Shown here piece after piece: positions 49,988 through 59,490 of a stretch of 64,000 bases of DNA. The notes under the pieces were generated by a model that did not search any database, was not told where the DNA came from, and saw only the letters and a program-made list of their open reading frames with translations. This DNA comes from Bombella pollinis. GTDB taxonomy: Bacteria; Pseudomonadota; Alphaproteobacteria; Acetobacterales; Acetobacteraceae. The position numbers and the translations under genes are program-made. Location of the stretch: assembly GCF_026385485.1 (NCBI RefSeq), contig NZ_JANIDX010000001.1, positions 186,001-250,000 on the forward strand. Reading direction: 5' to 3'. Within the stretch, counting starts at the first letter, position 1; each line of letters starts with the position of its first letter.

Positions 49988-51159
49988 TGGTCAAACTCCC
50001 CAAAGCCGGGAATTGTCTCGATAACCGCCTTAACCTGCGTAAAAGAAATACCTATAGAACATTCAAACATGCGGTCTGTTCCCTTATGACGTGGGCAAAA
50101 GAAAACATCATCCATACGCAAGTCAATATTCACATCATTTGCGCAACTATTACAGACATTACGATTAATCACCCGATACGGTGTGTAAAACTCATTATAA
50201 GGCTCGGTATAGCCACTAATCATCACAACAGGTGTCTCCGCTGCCCACGCCAACCATGAAAGCCCCGATGATACTCCCACAAAGAACTCCGCATGTTTTA
50301 ACCAACGTGCACGCTCTGTTAAGGGGCGGACCCCTGTTTCGTCTTGCGTTCCGTGGGGGATAGGCCGCAATGCCGCAGTAGGCCCAGCAATGCGCATGGC
50401 ATCAATACATACAACTTTATACCCTTTTTCTTTCAGAAAACGGACAAGGTCATACCATCCGCGCGGGTTGTTCCAATATTTACTCAACCCTGAAGCTTGA
50501 GCAGCGATACACACATAGGGCTCCTCCATAGGACGCCCCCCCTCATCTACTGAGATACGCGGCCTACGCTCCTGCGGTGGCAACCCCAAAATATAAGCCC
50601 CCATATGGGCCAACCCACTTTGGCGGTAATCATTAGGCTGACAAATACGGTGGTGATCATCAAAAAAGACAAGCACCACATATTGAGCATAATATTGCCT
50701 ATCCCCCACATCCGACTCACCAATAAAGCGAATATCAGGATATTCATCCTCAAAAAGCGGAATTAAATATGACGCAATAAAAAGAGTCGCACGGCATTTA
50801 TGCTTCTCTACAAAAGCTAGGGCATGTCCTATCCATGCAAGATGATCCCCAAGACCACCCAAGTTCATCGTGATAAGCACTTCACGATCGCGCAAATCAC
50901 ATAGATGGGTGAAGATAAGCTCCCCATCCTTCCAGACGCAAATCTCAAAAGGAATATAATAACGCTTAAAGCTCCGCACCATGCCAGAGCCTATAAGCTC
51001 CTCTAGGAACAAAATAGTATCTGTCTCCACATCCCGGAGACGAACCAACCATTTGGCCCCCTCAGGCACCCAAACGCGGCAGCCTTCGTTAAAATCGTAC
51101 CTGATTCCCTCAGGACCCTCTTGGGTTAATACAGTCGTCTTTGTCTCACTCATGACCAC
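49984..51159 (-). CDS. autotransporter O-heptosyltransferase (TibC/Aah-type), second copy
   Basis: This 391-residue paralog of the next gene is of normal family length without the low-complexity N-terminus. It shares LTQEGPEGIRYDFNEGCRVWVPEG, EVLITMNLGGLGDHLAWIGHALAF (the sugar-nucleotide domain start), the RARWLKHAEFFVGVSSGLSWLAWAAETPVVMISGY block and the iron finger CNSC...FCPRHKGTDRMFEC. Both copies keep the motifs, so both may be active, perhaps on different acceptors. It begins 38 bp after the FAAL stop, within the six-gene operon. AIDA/TibA-type substrate repeats were not seen in the only autotransporter of the window. Confidence 0.85.
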   Translation of the reverse strand: MVMSETKTTVLTQEGPEGIRYDFNEGCRVWVPEGAKWLVRLRDVETDTILFLEELIGSGMVRSFKRYYIPFEICVWKDGELIFTHLCDLRDREVLITMNLGGLGDHLAWIGHALAFVEKHKCRATLFIASYLIPLFEDEYPDIRFIGESDVGDRQYYAQYVVLVFFDDHHRICQPNDYRQSGLAHMGAYILGLPPQERRPRISVDEGGRPMEEPYVCIAAQASGLSKYWNNPRGWYDLVRFLKEKGYKVVCIDAMRIAGPTAALRPIPHGTQDETGVRPLTERARWLKHAEFFVGVSSGLSWLAWAAETPVVMISGYTEPYNEFYTPYRVINRNVCNSCANDVNIDLRMDDVFFCPRHKGTDRMFECSIGISFTQVKAVIETIPGFGEFDQ

Positions 51160-51196
51160 GCACCCTCATTACCTTTATCATACCCGTAAACCCCGC

Positions 51197-53023
51197 TCAT
51201 AAGGGCCGCTCTCCCCATGCCAAAACCTCGAGATGCTCTAATGATTCCGGGCCAAAGCTTTGCTCTTGCACCACAGGCAACCGCCCCTGCGTATAAGCCT
51301 CAGATGTTGCCGCAAGGCGCATCTTACCGCTGGGGGTCCGCCAGATACCCCCTTGGCGTACTAATACGCAGCGTATCTGCTTAACCGGGCAAATATGCCG
51401 CATAGCACGCGCCATAGCCTCCAACACCGCCCCATAATCTTCCGTCTGGCGAATATGCGTTAAGGAAAGCTCTCCCATAACGCATAACATCCCCTCATGA
51501 CGGAAGACCGCCACAGCACGGCTTGTAAATAAGGGGCATGCCTGCCGTACAGCTTGGGCTAAATCCGCAGGGTCATAACGCTGCTCACCAATCGGCACGC
51601 TATTTTCCAACCGCCCCGTGACGAACAAACAGTCCTGCTGCATAAAGCCCATATCCCGGCTACGGAACCACCGACGGCCATCATCACCCATAATGAAACG
51701 CTCGCGGTTTTCGACCTCACGATTCACATAGCCCGGCGTAACGGATGGCCCACTAAACCATAACTCCCCTACCTGACCGTCTGGCAGCGGAGCCTCGTTC
51801 TCTGGGTCCACCACGAGGATGTCATGACCATCAATCACACGCCCACAATTCGCCACGGCCCGCTTATCATAAGCATCATACGGTGGGGCAACGCGCCCCT
51901 CTGCCAAAGCACGGCGAGAGACGACATCAAAAGATACAACCTCTTTGCCATCCCCTTTACCGCTAGAGACCATTAAGGTGGTTTCTGCCATCCCGTAGCC
52001 AGGCCTAAGGACAGATTTTTTCAACCCAATAGGCAGATACCGCTTAAAGAGTGTCTCCACCGTATCCTGCTCTATCATTTCCGCCCCGATAAAGGACCAT
52101 GCCCAGCAAGACAGGTCTAACCCCTCTAAAGCCGCATCTGGCACTTGTCGGGCTAGAAGCTCGTACGCAAAATTAGGCCCGGCAGAAAAACTAAGGCGGT
52201 ACCGGTCAATCGCCTGCACCCATCGCTCCGGCTTGGCGATAAAATGCTCTGGCCGCATCAACCACAATGCCCCACCAGCCCCGATGCAATAAAGCACACT
52301 CACCAAGCCAAGGTCATGCGAGAGAGGCAACCATATAAGCCCGCTCTCCCCCGCCCATAAATTGCCGCGGAGCATCATTTGTTGCAGATTCGCCCCCACA
52401 TTACGGTGCGTAATCTCCACACCACGCGGATGCCCCGTAGAGCCGGACGTATATTGCACATAGGCAATATCATCCAACGCCGCAGCATGACGGCGATGAA
52501 GCGGTTTGGCCTGCTCGGCACCTTCTATAGGGATCCATTTCAGGCCCGCAGCCCGCCCAGCAGCCTGCCGCCTAAAGCCCATAAGCGTCTCGCGCGTACC
52601 GAGCACCGCAACCGCCCCGGAATCCTCCACAATCTCAAAAAGCCGGTCTGCACTACCCAACATAGCCGGGTACACACCAGAGACGGGCTCCATATTCGCA
52701 TAAAGGCAGCCAAAAAAGCCCGCGACAGAGGCTGTTCCATTCTCAAAGCATAAAACAACCCGGGACCGCTCCGGCATGAAACGATCCACCAATCCGGCAA
52801 TCCGACATGCCCAATCATGCATTTGCTGGAAAGTCGCGCTCTCCTCAATCTCCCCTTCCTCATCGAGCAAGAAGAAGCGGACCTTATCGGGATTTTCCAC
52901 CGCCCGGAAGCTGAGCATCTCATCAACCCGATTAGCATCTTTATTCAAAGCAGCCAGCGTATTGTCGTAAAAGTCGACTGTATAACCATGCTGCTGAATC
53001 GTCCGGTACGATATGTCTCTCAT
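51197..53023 (-). CDS. fatty-acyl-AMP ligase (FAAL)
   Basis: This 608-residue adenylate-forming enzyme is of the FAAL type that activates fatty acids as acyl-adenylates and hands them to a PKS carrier. The ATP loop is VQYTSGSTGHPRGVEITHRN, followed by LPLSHDLGLV (typical of FAALs) and GYGMAETTLMVSSG. The C-terminal TPSGKMRL contains the catalytic lysine. Its start overlaps the PKS stop by 4 bp, so it probably primes that PKS with a fatty acid. No acyl carrier domain is fused. The chain length cannot be read. Confidence 0.88.
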   Translation of the reverse strand: MRDISYRTIQQHGYTVDFYDNTLAALNKDANRVDEMLSFRAVENPDKVRFFLLDEEGEIEESATFQQMHDWACRIAGLVDRFMPERSRVVLCFENGTASVAGFFGCLYANMEPVSGVYPAMLGSADRLFEIVEDSGAVAVLGTRETLMGFRRQAAGRAAGLKWIPIEGAEQAKPLHRRHAAALDDIAYVQYTSGSTGHPRGVEITHRNVGANLQQMMLRGNLWAGESGLIWLPLSHDLGLVSVLYCIGAGGALWLMRPEHFIAKPERWVQAIDRYRLSFSAGPNFAYELLARQVPDAALEGLDLSCWAWSFIGAEMIEQDTVETLFKRYLPIGLKKSVLRPGYGMAETTLMVSSGKGDGKEVVSFDVVSRRALAEGRVAPPYDAYDKRAVANCGRVIDGHDILVVDPENEAPLPDGQVGELWFSGPSVTPGYVNREVENRERFIMGDDGRRWFRSRDMGFMQQDCLFVTGRLENSVPIGEQRYDPADLAQAVRQACPLFTSRAVAVFRHEGMLCVMGELSLTHIRQTEDYGAVLEAMARAMRHICPVKQIRCVLVRQGGIWRTPSGKMRLAATSEAYTQGRLPVVQEQSFGPESLEHLEVLAWGERPL

Positions 53024-56000
53024 GCTTCTGCCCCTTCCACCGTGATGGCACCGCCTTGCTGCACCATCATTACAGCCTGTTGCAGCAAGCTCCGCGCCAT
53101 CTCGATGATGGTTTCACTCCGTGCAAGAAGTGTTAGAGTCGCATCCACACCAAACTCCACATTAATAGCCGTTTGCAGCTCCACCCCGGCGAGGGAATCA
53201 ATCCCCAACTCGGCAAGACGTGCGCTATCAGCAATGCTCTGCGGGTCCACTTGGAGGACCGTCCCTAATTGCTGCTTTAGCCGTGTCAGCACATAATCTA
53301 ACCGCTCCCCTTCAGGCATGCTCATTAAAAGCTGCACGGAATCAGAAACGCCACCGCTTTGGCTTTCCTGCTGCAAGAGCGCAAAACGTGCCGAGTTTTT
53401 CAGCCATGTGAGAGCCCCAAAAGCGTGCCGCCAATCAATCTCCACCACAGAGACTTCACTGCGCTCCACACCATAAAGAACCGGTAAAAGGGCCAAAGCA
53501 TCCGCCGCTTTCATGGTTTTAATACCCGCAGCTTCAAAAAGACGGCCCGCCCCCTCACTCTCTGTCACCATACCGACATCACCAATCGCTCCCCACCCTA
53601 CAGCAAGAGCCGGTAAGCCCTGCCGGCGGCGATTTTCTGCCAGAGCGTTAAGGTAACTATTAGCCGCGATATAGCTGCTTTGCCCCACATTCCCCAACTC
53701 TGCCGTAAAGGAGGAATAAAGGACAAAATGATCCAACTTCAGGCCGCGCGTTGCTTCATCCAAAGCCTGCGCCCCCACAATTTTAGGGGCCATAACACGG
53801 GCGATGCTGCGCGAATCATCCATCGATTCAATAAGCTGGTCTTCCACCACCCCAGCCGCATGGAACACCCCGCGCAATGGCCGCTCATCTTGAGCGAGCT
53901 TCCGCACTAATGCCTTCACCGCATGAGGCTGGGTAACATCCAACCGATGCGTTACAACCTGCCCGCCATGCGCCGCAGCAAGCTTGTTAAGCTGAGCGAT
54001 AGCATGTTGACGCTCCGGGTCTTGCGGTAAGGTCCGCCCAGCCAGATGCACAGCCCCCGCACCTTGTAAGAGCAGATATTCCGCCGTTTTGAGGCCAAAG
54101 CCGCCCATCCCCCCGGTAATGAGGTACGAGCCATCCCGCTTAAAGCCCGGTAAGGGGCGCGCAATAGGCCGTGCCTTTAGGCCGCTCATATCCTCATAAG
54201 AGAGGAGCACCTTCCCAATATGCCGCGAGGCCATCATATAGCGGAAGGCTTCCGCCGCCTCAGCCGCAGGGAAGGTTTTTATCGGCAAGGGAGCAAGCTT
54301 ACCCTCCCGGCTGAGCGTCAAAATCTCATCCATAATCCCAAACAACGCCTCATGCGGCATCATCCGGTCCATATCGAAGGAGATATAGGTCAAATTCTCA
54401 TTAAACGGTCTCAGATCCAACGCCCGATGCTCAACAATATCGCGCTTGCCAATCTCCACAAACCGGCCCATCGGCGCGACAAGTTTAAGGCTATGAACCA
54501 TCGCCTCACCGGGGAGGGAGTTCAACACCACATCTACCCCGCGGCCCCCGGTAGCCTCACGGATACCATCGACAAACTCTAACGTACGGGAATCCCACAC
54601 ACCGGCACAGCCTTGTTGGCGTAGATAGTCCCGCTTCTCCGGGTTGCCCGCTGTGGTGTAAATGACAGCCCCACGCATTTTTGCAATGTGAATTGCTGCC
54701 TGCCCTACACCACCTGTCCCAGCATGAATCAGCACACTCTCCCCTTCGGCAAGATGTGCTAACTTCACTAAGGTGTAATAGGCCGTCATAAAGGCCACGG
54801 GCACACCTGCAAGCTGCTCTAAAGCCTCATGCGTTAGATCAGCCGAAAGCTTAAAGGCACAGCCTGCCAGCGCGCTTACCTTCAACACACGGCGATAAGC
54901 AAAGCTATCAGGATAAGCCACAACAAGCCGATCACCCGGTGCCATATCCTCAACACCCTCACCAACGGCTTCAACCTCCACCACGGCCTCAAGACCGAGG
55001 CTTTCGCCGTTAAAGGTCCCCTCAATCACGCTCTCCGGGAGGAGACCAAGGGCTTTAAGAACATCCTTAAAGTTAAGGCTGGCTGTTAATGTCCGCAGCT
55101 TGACTTCACCCGGCCCCGGCTCTGGCACGGTATAAGCCTGCCAGCGGATGGTCTCCACCGTGTTCGCGCGTCCCCCCTCTAGCCGCACGCTACAGCTCCC
55201 CTCATCATGAGAGCTGATAATCTCACCCCATGAGACAGGTTGCGGCTCTGGCTTGAGAGATGGGGAGACTAACCGCTGAACAAGCCGCTGCACACCCTCA
55301 TCACTCGGGCGCAACCAGACACTATCCTCAGCACACCCCTCCAACACCAGCTCGGCAGCGATATCCTCTACTAGCTGGTCCGCCCCAATAGCGGGGACAT
55401 CCACACAACGTATGGCTAGGTCTGTTCTCTCTGCCTCCACAGCGCGTAACAAACCATGGAACACACGCTGCATCGCCACAGCCTGCCCATGCTCCGCATA
55501 AGCCCCACGCGTGATGAGGATGACCGCAAGGCGATGCTTCCGCCGCCGTTGTGGGATATGCTGGATGACCTCAATACACGCCATCACATCATCAAGGCAG
55601 TGTTGATAATCCGCACCATCTCGCGGGAACAACACAAGCGCACGTTGTTTGCTTAAAAAGGACTCATGCGCCAAGCGTTCCGCTAAATCCGCCCCGTTAA
55701 GAGAAGCAGCATGGGTTATATCTGCCCCATTTTGATGCAGCATCTCCGCTACAGCCTCTGCAAGAGCGTCATTTTCCGCATGACAAAACGTAATCGCCAA
55801 AGGCTCACTTAACAAAAGCTGCTGCTCTGCATGAATCCATTCCGGTGCGTAAATAAGATGCGCACCTGTAGAACGGTCTCCCCCACGGCGAGCCATACGG
55901 CGGCAACATAGCCCTAATAACTCGCACACCAACTCTCCCTCTGGGGTAAAGAGCTGCATATCCGCAACAATCTTCCGCTCCGTCCGTTGGGTCGGTGTGA

Positions 56001-59000
56001 CCTTTACATAAAGCCGCGCAACCTTCTGCCCCAGATAACTCACCCGCTCGATTGATGCAGGGACGAATACCTCCTTTTGCTCCTCAAAGGGGAAGGCCCC
56101 GATAAGCGCGTGCATAGCCCCATCGAGCAATGCTGGGTGCAGCAAATACTCGCCTATTGTGGCAGCTTGGTCATCAGCAAGGGCAATCTCTGCCACGACA
56201 TAGCCCGCCCCACGATGTAAGCTTCGCAAGGTTTGGAAGGCAGGGCCATATTCCAGCCCGATCGTGGCAAAAGCCTGATAGACCTCTGCCCCTTCAAAAC
56301 ATGTGGTCCCTTGGCAAAGAGCCGTAAAATCGAACCCCTGATTCCGCTCCGCAGTCGCACACCACGGAGCCGCTTGCAACACCGTAGCATGACCATGAGT
56401 TTGCCAATCCCCATTCCATGCAAAGCTTTCACTCTCAAAGCTTAAACGCCGCGTTGTTGTGTTAAACCGCCACATCATAACGGGCACTTGCCCCTCTTGC
56501 ACAACAAGGGGGGTATTGAGGGTCACATCCTCAATCACAGCGGGGGCTTTGGCCTCCAACTGTGCATGAGCCGCCAAAGCAGCCTCAATATAAGCCGCAG
56601 CGGGGAACAGCACCATCTGATGCACCTTATGGTCCATCAGCCACTCCATCACGACGACACTAATATCCGCCCGCCACGCACGCCCTTCCAATAGGCTCGG
56701 TGTCCCTAAAACAGGATGAACCTGCTCATCCAACCGGTCACGCCGCGCGGCTTCTGTCTCCAAAGAGGGGACTAATTTTTCAACCCACCGATAGAAGGGT
56801 AAATCCATCCGCTCGGCCCGAAGGATATAACGCCAATCCGGCTCCGCCCCACTCAAGGTTAGGCGTACTAAGGCACGCAATAGCCCTTCTGCATCATCAT
56901 GATGACGGCGCAAAGTGGGGATGACGGCGACCTCATATCGCCCTTCCTCCGCACAATGCGTCACAGAGGCCCCCAAAACCGGATGTGACGCGACCTCTAA
57001 AAAGACGGCATGACCATCCTGCAACAGATGGTGCATAGCCTCATAAAATAAGACCGGCTCACGCGCGTTTGCATACCAATATGCGCCATCATGACGCTCC
57101 TCATCCCGCCATGCTTGACCCGTCACGGTGGAATAAAGCGGAATCACCGGTTTTTTAGGCTGAATCTGCGCCAAGGCTATGAGCATATCGTGCTCAATAG
57201 CGGCCATCTCTGGGCTATGATAAGGGACTTCAACCTTGAGGAAGCGGGCAAACACACCTTCCTTGCGACATGCTTGCTCTAGCTCTGCAAGAGCGTCTTG
57301 CGGCCCTGCAACTGTGCAAGACTCCCCACTATTAACCGCCGCAATGCTAATCTGCCCGCCAAAGCGGCCTTCCAACCGTTTGGCCAACATCTCGCGCCCT
57401 AGCCCAACGGCCAGCATTGTTCCACGCCCAGCAAGACGGCCCTGCAACTGGCTGCGATGGTAAATAACCGTAACGGCGTCTTTAAGCTCCAGCGCACCGC
57501 TTATATAGGCTGCTGCCACTTCCCCAACACTATGGCCAACCACAGCCCCCGGCGTAATGCCATAATGAGCAAAAAATGCCGCAAGGCATATCTGCACCAT
57601 AAAGATGGCAGGCTGTGCAACCTCTGTTTCCTGCACGCGGGACTTACGCTCTGGCTGCAACAACGCATCCCGTAAAGACCAACCTGCTAGCTCCTGAAAA
57701 AGCACATCACATTGCTGGGCAAGAGCGCGCACTTCAGCCGGGGCCTTACGCAGCAAGTAACGACCCATCCCCCACCATTGTGGCCCCATACCAGAGCATA
57801 AAAAGACAGGCTTTACCGGCTGGTCCACCACCGCTTTACCCGTAAAGAGGGCTGGGTGATTACGGTCCACCGCCAAGGCCTCCAACGCCTCACGCGCTTG
57901 CACATACGCATCTGCCCCACGCTCTGGGAGGATAAGGGCCCGTTGGCGGAAGCGTGCCCTATATCGTGCTGCGGCAAAACACAGCCCATCCCACAGACGC
58001 TTATCCGCCTCATCCCCTAGTTGAGCGGCATAAACATGGCCCATCCGCTTGAGCGACGCCTCAGAAAATGCACTCAGCAGCAAAGGCGTCCGCCCCATAA
58101 AACCTGCTGGCCGCACCCCTTTAAGCCGATGCTCGCGCATAGCCTTCTTACGGGCGGCATTTTTCTCCGCCTCTGTAGGCCGCCGCAGCAAGGCTACGGC
58201 ATTGGTCCCGCCATACCCAAAGGAGTTGACCACCGCATAAAGCTTATCGCGTTGGGGCAGAGGGCTTGGCTCACCTTGAGCCACCTTAATGCCATACTCA
58301 TCAAACGGGATAGCCGGGTTAAGCTCTTTTAAATTCGCTTGGCCGGGAACCATGCCATGCTCCAAGCACAGCATAGCCTTCAACACTGCCGCTGCCCCTG
58401 CCGCAGCCTCCAAATGGCCCAGATTCGCCTTTACCGACCCAACAAGGACAGGCTCCCCCTCATCCTGATACTGCCCAATGGCTTGCCCAATCGCCTTAGC
58501 CTCAATCGGGTCACCGACCGGTGTGCCCGTCCCATGAGCCTCCACATAAGCAACATCGCGCGGGGCAACCTTAACCTTACCCAAAACCTCACGCATTAAG
58601 CTCTCTTGGGCATCCACATCCGGCATGGTGAGAACAGGCGTATGGCCATCCTGATTCACCCCAGAGCTGCAAATCACACCGCGAATCTCGTTACCATCGC
58701 GCACAGCATCTTTAAGGCGTTTGAGCATCAATATGACGCAGCCTTCCCCACGCCCATACCCATCAGCATCAGCCGCAAAGGATTTAGACCGCCCATCTCT
58801 GGCTAAGAAACGCCCTTTTGTCATCAGCATGGCGGTTTGCGGGGCGAAGATACAATTTACCCCACCGGCTAAAGCTACGTCACATTCCCCAAGGCGAAGG
58901 CTGTTACAGGCTTGATGCACCGCCACAAGAGAGGAAGAACACGCCGTATCCATCGCAATGGTCGGGCCTTTTAAGCCATAAACATGAGCCAACCGAGCCG

Positions 59001-59490
59001 CATGCATTGTCATAACGGAGGATAAAGCCGCAAATTGGTCGCGGATTTGCGACTGCATAAACGGGCTACCACCATGAATGAGCTGGTCTTGTGTAAAGCT
59101 CCCCACAAAAACGCCCGTCCGCGTTCCCTCCAACGCGCTCGCTTTTATATTGGCACTCTCCATAGCATGCCATGCCACGCTTAAAAGCAAACGCTGGGGG
59201 ACATCCATCAATGTCCCCTCACGCGGGGAAATACCAAAAAAGAGGGGCTCAAACTGATGCTCCTCTAAGGTGAGAAAGTGGCCATATTGCATGGTCGTCT
59301 TACCCGGCGTGTGGTCCACCGGGTCATAAAAACGCCGCCGCCCCCAACGGTCCTCCGGCACAGCAACACAACCATCGCGGCGATCGAGTAAAAACCGCCA
59401 CAACCCCTCCATATCCGCAAGGCCCGCTGGCAATATGCAACCTGTGCCGATAATGGCTATCTCATCCGCGCGATACATAGGCCTCATCAC
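53020..59490 (-). CDS. highly reducing type I polyketide synthase, KS-AT-DH-ER-KR-ACP
   Basis: This 2156-residue PKS carries a full reducing module. KS (about 8-430) has Cys184, His319 and His359. AT (about 560-870) has Ser654 in GHSVGE. DH (about 925-1210) has His954 in DHKVHQMVLFP, where Gln replaces the glycine of HxxxGxxxxP. ER (about 1430-1765) has HAGTGGVGQAA. KR (about 1785-1970) has TGGMGGFG and Tyr1940. ACP has Ser2099 in LGIDSL. No thioesterase is present, so the product must be released by transfer. The order is that of single-module synthases making saturated or methyl-branched lipids (mycocerosic or heterocyst-glycolipid style); AT specificity is unclear. It is coupled to both neighbours by 4-bp overlaps. 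Confidence 0.93.
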   Translation of the reverse strand: MMRPMYRADEIAIIGTGCILPAGLADMEGLWRFLLDRRDGCVAVPEDRWGRRRFYDPVDHTPGKTTMQYGHFLTLEEHQFEPLFFGISPREGTLMDVPQRLLLSVAWHAMESANIKASALEGTRTGVFVGSFTQDQLIHGGSPFMQSQIRDQFAALSSVMTMHAARLAHVYGLKGPTIAMDTACSSSLVAVHQACNSLRLGECDVALAGGVNCIFAPQTAMLMTKGRFLARDGRSKSFAADADGYGRGEGCVILMLKRLKDAVRDGNEIRGVICSSGVNQDGHTPVLTMPDVDAQESLMREVLGKVKVAPRDVAYVEAHGTGTPVGDPIEAKAIGQAIGQYQDEGEPVLVGSVKANLGHLEAAAGAAAVLKAMLCLEHGMVPGQANLKELNPAIPFDEYGIKVAQGEPSPLPQRDKLYAVVNSFGYGGTNAVALLRRPTEAEKNAARKKAMREHRLKGVRPAGFMGRTPLLLSAFSEASLKRMGHVYAAQLGDEADKRLWDGLCFAAARYRARFRQRALILPERGADAYVQAREALEALAVDRNHPALFTGKAVVDQPVKPVFLCSGMGPQWWGMGRYLLRKAPAEVRALAQQCDVLFQELAGWSLRDALLQPERKSRVQETEVAQPAIFMVQICLAAFFAHYGITPGAVVGHSVGEVAAAYISGALELKDAVTVIYHRSQLQGRLAGRGTMLAVGLGREMLAKRLEGRFGGQISIAAVNSGESCTVAGPQDALAELEQACRKEGVFARFLKVEVPYHSPEMAAIEHDMLIALAQIQPKKPVIPLYSTVTGQAWRDEERHDGAYWYANAREPVLFYEAMHHLLQDGHAVFLEVASHPVLGASVTHCAEEGRYEVAVIPTLRRHHDDAEGLLRALVRLTLSGAEPDWRYILRAERMDLPFYRWVEKLVPSLETEAARRDRLDEQVHPVLGTPSLLEGRAWRADISVVVMEWLMDHKVHQMVLFPAAAYIEAALAAHAQLEAKAPAVIEDVTLNTPLVVQEGQVPVMMWRFNTTTRRLSFESESFAWNGDWQTHGHATVLQAAPWCATAERNQGFDFTALCQGTTCFEGAEVYQAFATIGLEYGPAFQTLRSLHRGAGYVVAEIALADDQAATIGEYLLHPALLDGAMHALIGAFPFEEQKEVFVPASIERVSYLGQKVARLYVKVTPTQRTERKIVADMQLFTPEGELVCELLGLCCRRMARRGGDRSTGAHLIYAPEWIHAEQQLLLSEPLAITFCHAENDALAEAVAEMLHQNGADITHAASLNGADLAERLAHESFLSKQRALVLFPRDGADYQHCLDDVMACIEVIQHIPQRRRKHRLAVILITRGAYAEHGQAVAMQRVFHGLLRAVEAERTDLAIRCVDVPAIGADQLVEDIAAELVLEGCAEDSVWLRPSDEGVQRLVQRLVSPSLKPEPQPVSWGEIISSHDEGSCSVRLEGGRANTVETIRWQAYTVPEPGPGEVKLRTLTASLNFKDVLKALGLLPESVIEGTFNGESLGLEAVVEVEAVGEGVEDMAPGDRLVVAYPDSFAYRRVLKVSALAGCAFKLSADLTHEALEQLAGVPVAFMTAYYTLVKLAHLAEGESVLIHAGTGGVGQAAIHIAKMRGAVIYTTAGNPEKRDYLRQQGCAGVWDSRTLEFVDGIREATGGRGVDVVLNSLPGEAMVHSLKLVAPMGRFVEIGKRDIVEHRALDLRPFNENLTYISFDMDRMMPHEALFGIMDEILTLSREGKLAPLPIKTFPAAEAAEAFRYMMASRHIGKVLLSYEDMSGLKARPIARPLPGFKRDGSYLITGGMGGFGLKTAEYLLLQGAGAVHLAGRTLPQDPERQHAIAQLNKLAAAHGGQVVTHRLDVTQPHAVKALVRKLAQDERPLRGVFHAAGVVEDQLIESMDDSRSIARVMAPKIVGAQALDEATRGLKLDHFVLYSSFTAELGNVGQSSYIAANSYLNALAENRRRQGLPALAVGWGAIGDVGMVTESEGAGRLFEAAGIKTMKAADALALLPVLYGVERSEVSVVEIDWRHAFGALTWLKNSARFALLQQESQSGGVSDSVQLLMSMPEGERLDYVLTRLKQQLGTVLQVDPQSIADSARLAELGIDSLAGVELQTAINVEFGVDATLTLLARSETIIEMARSLLQQAVMMVQQGGAITVEGAEA

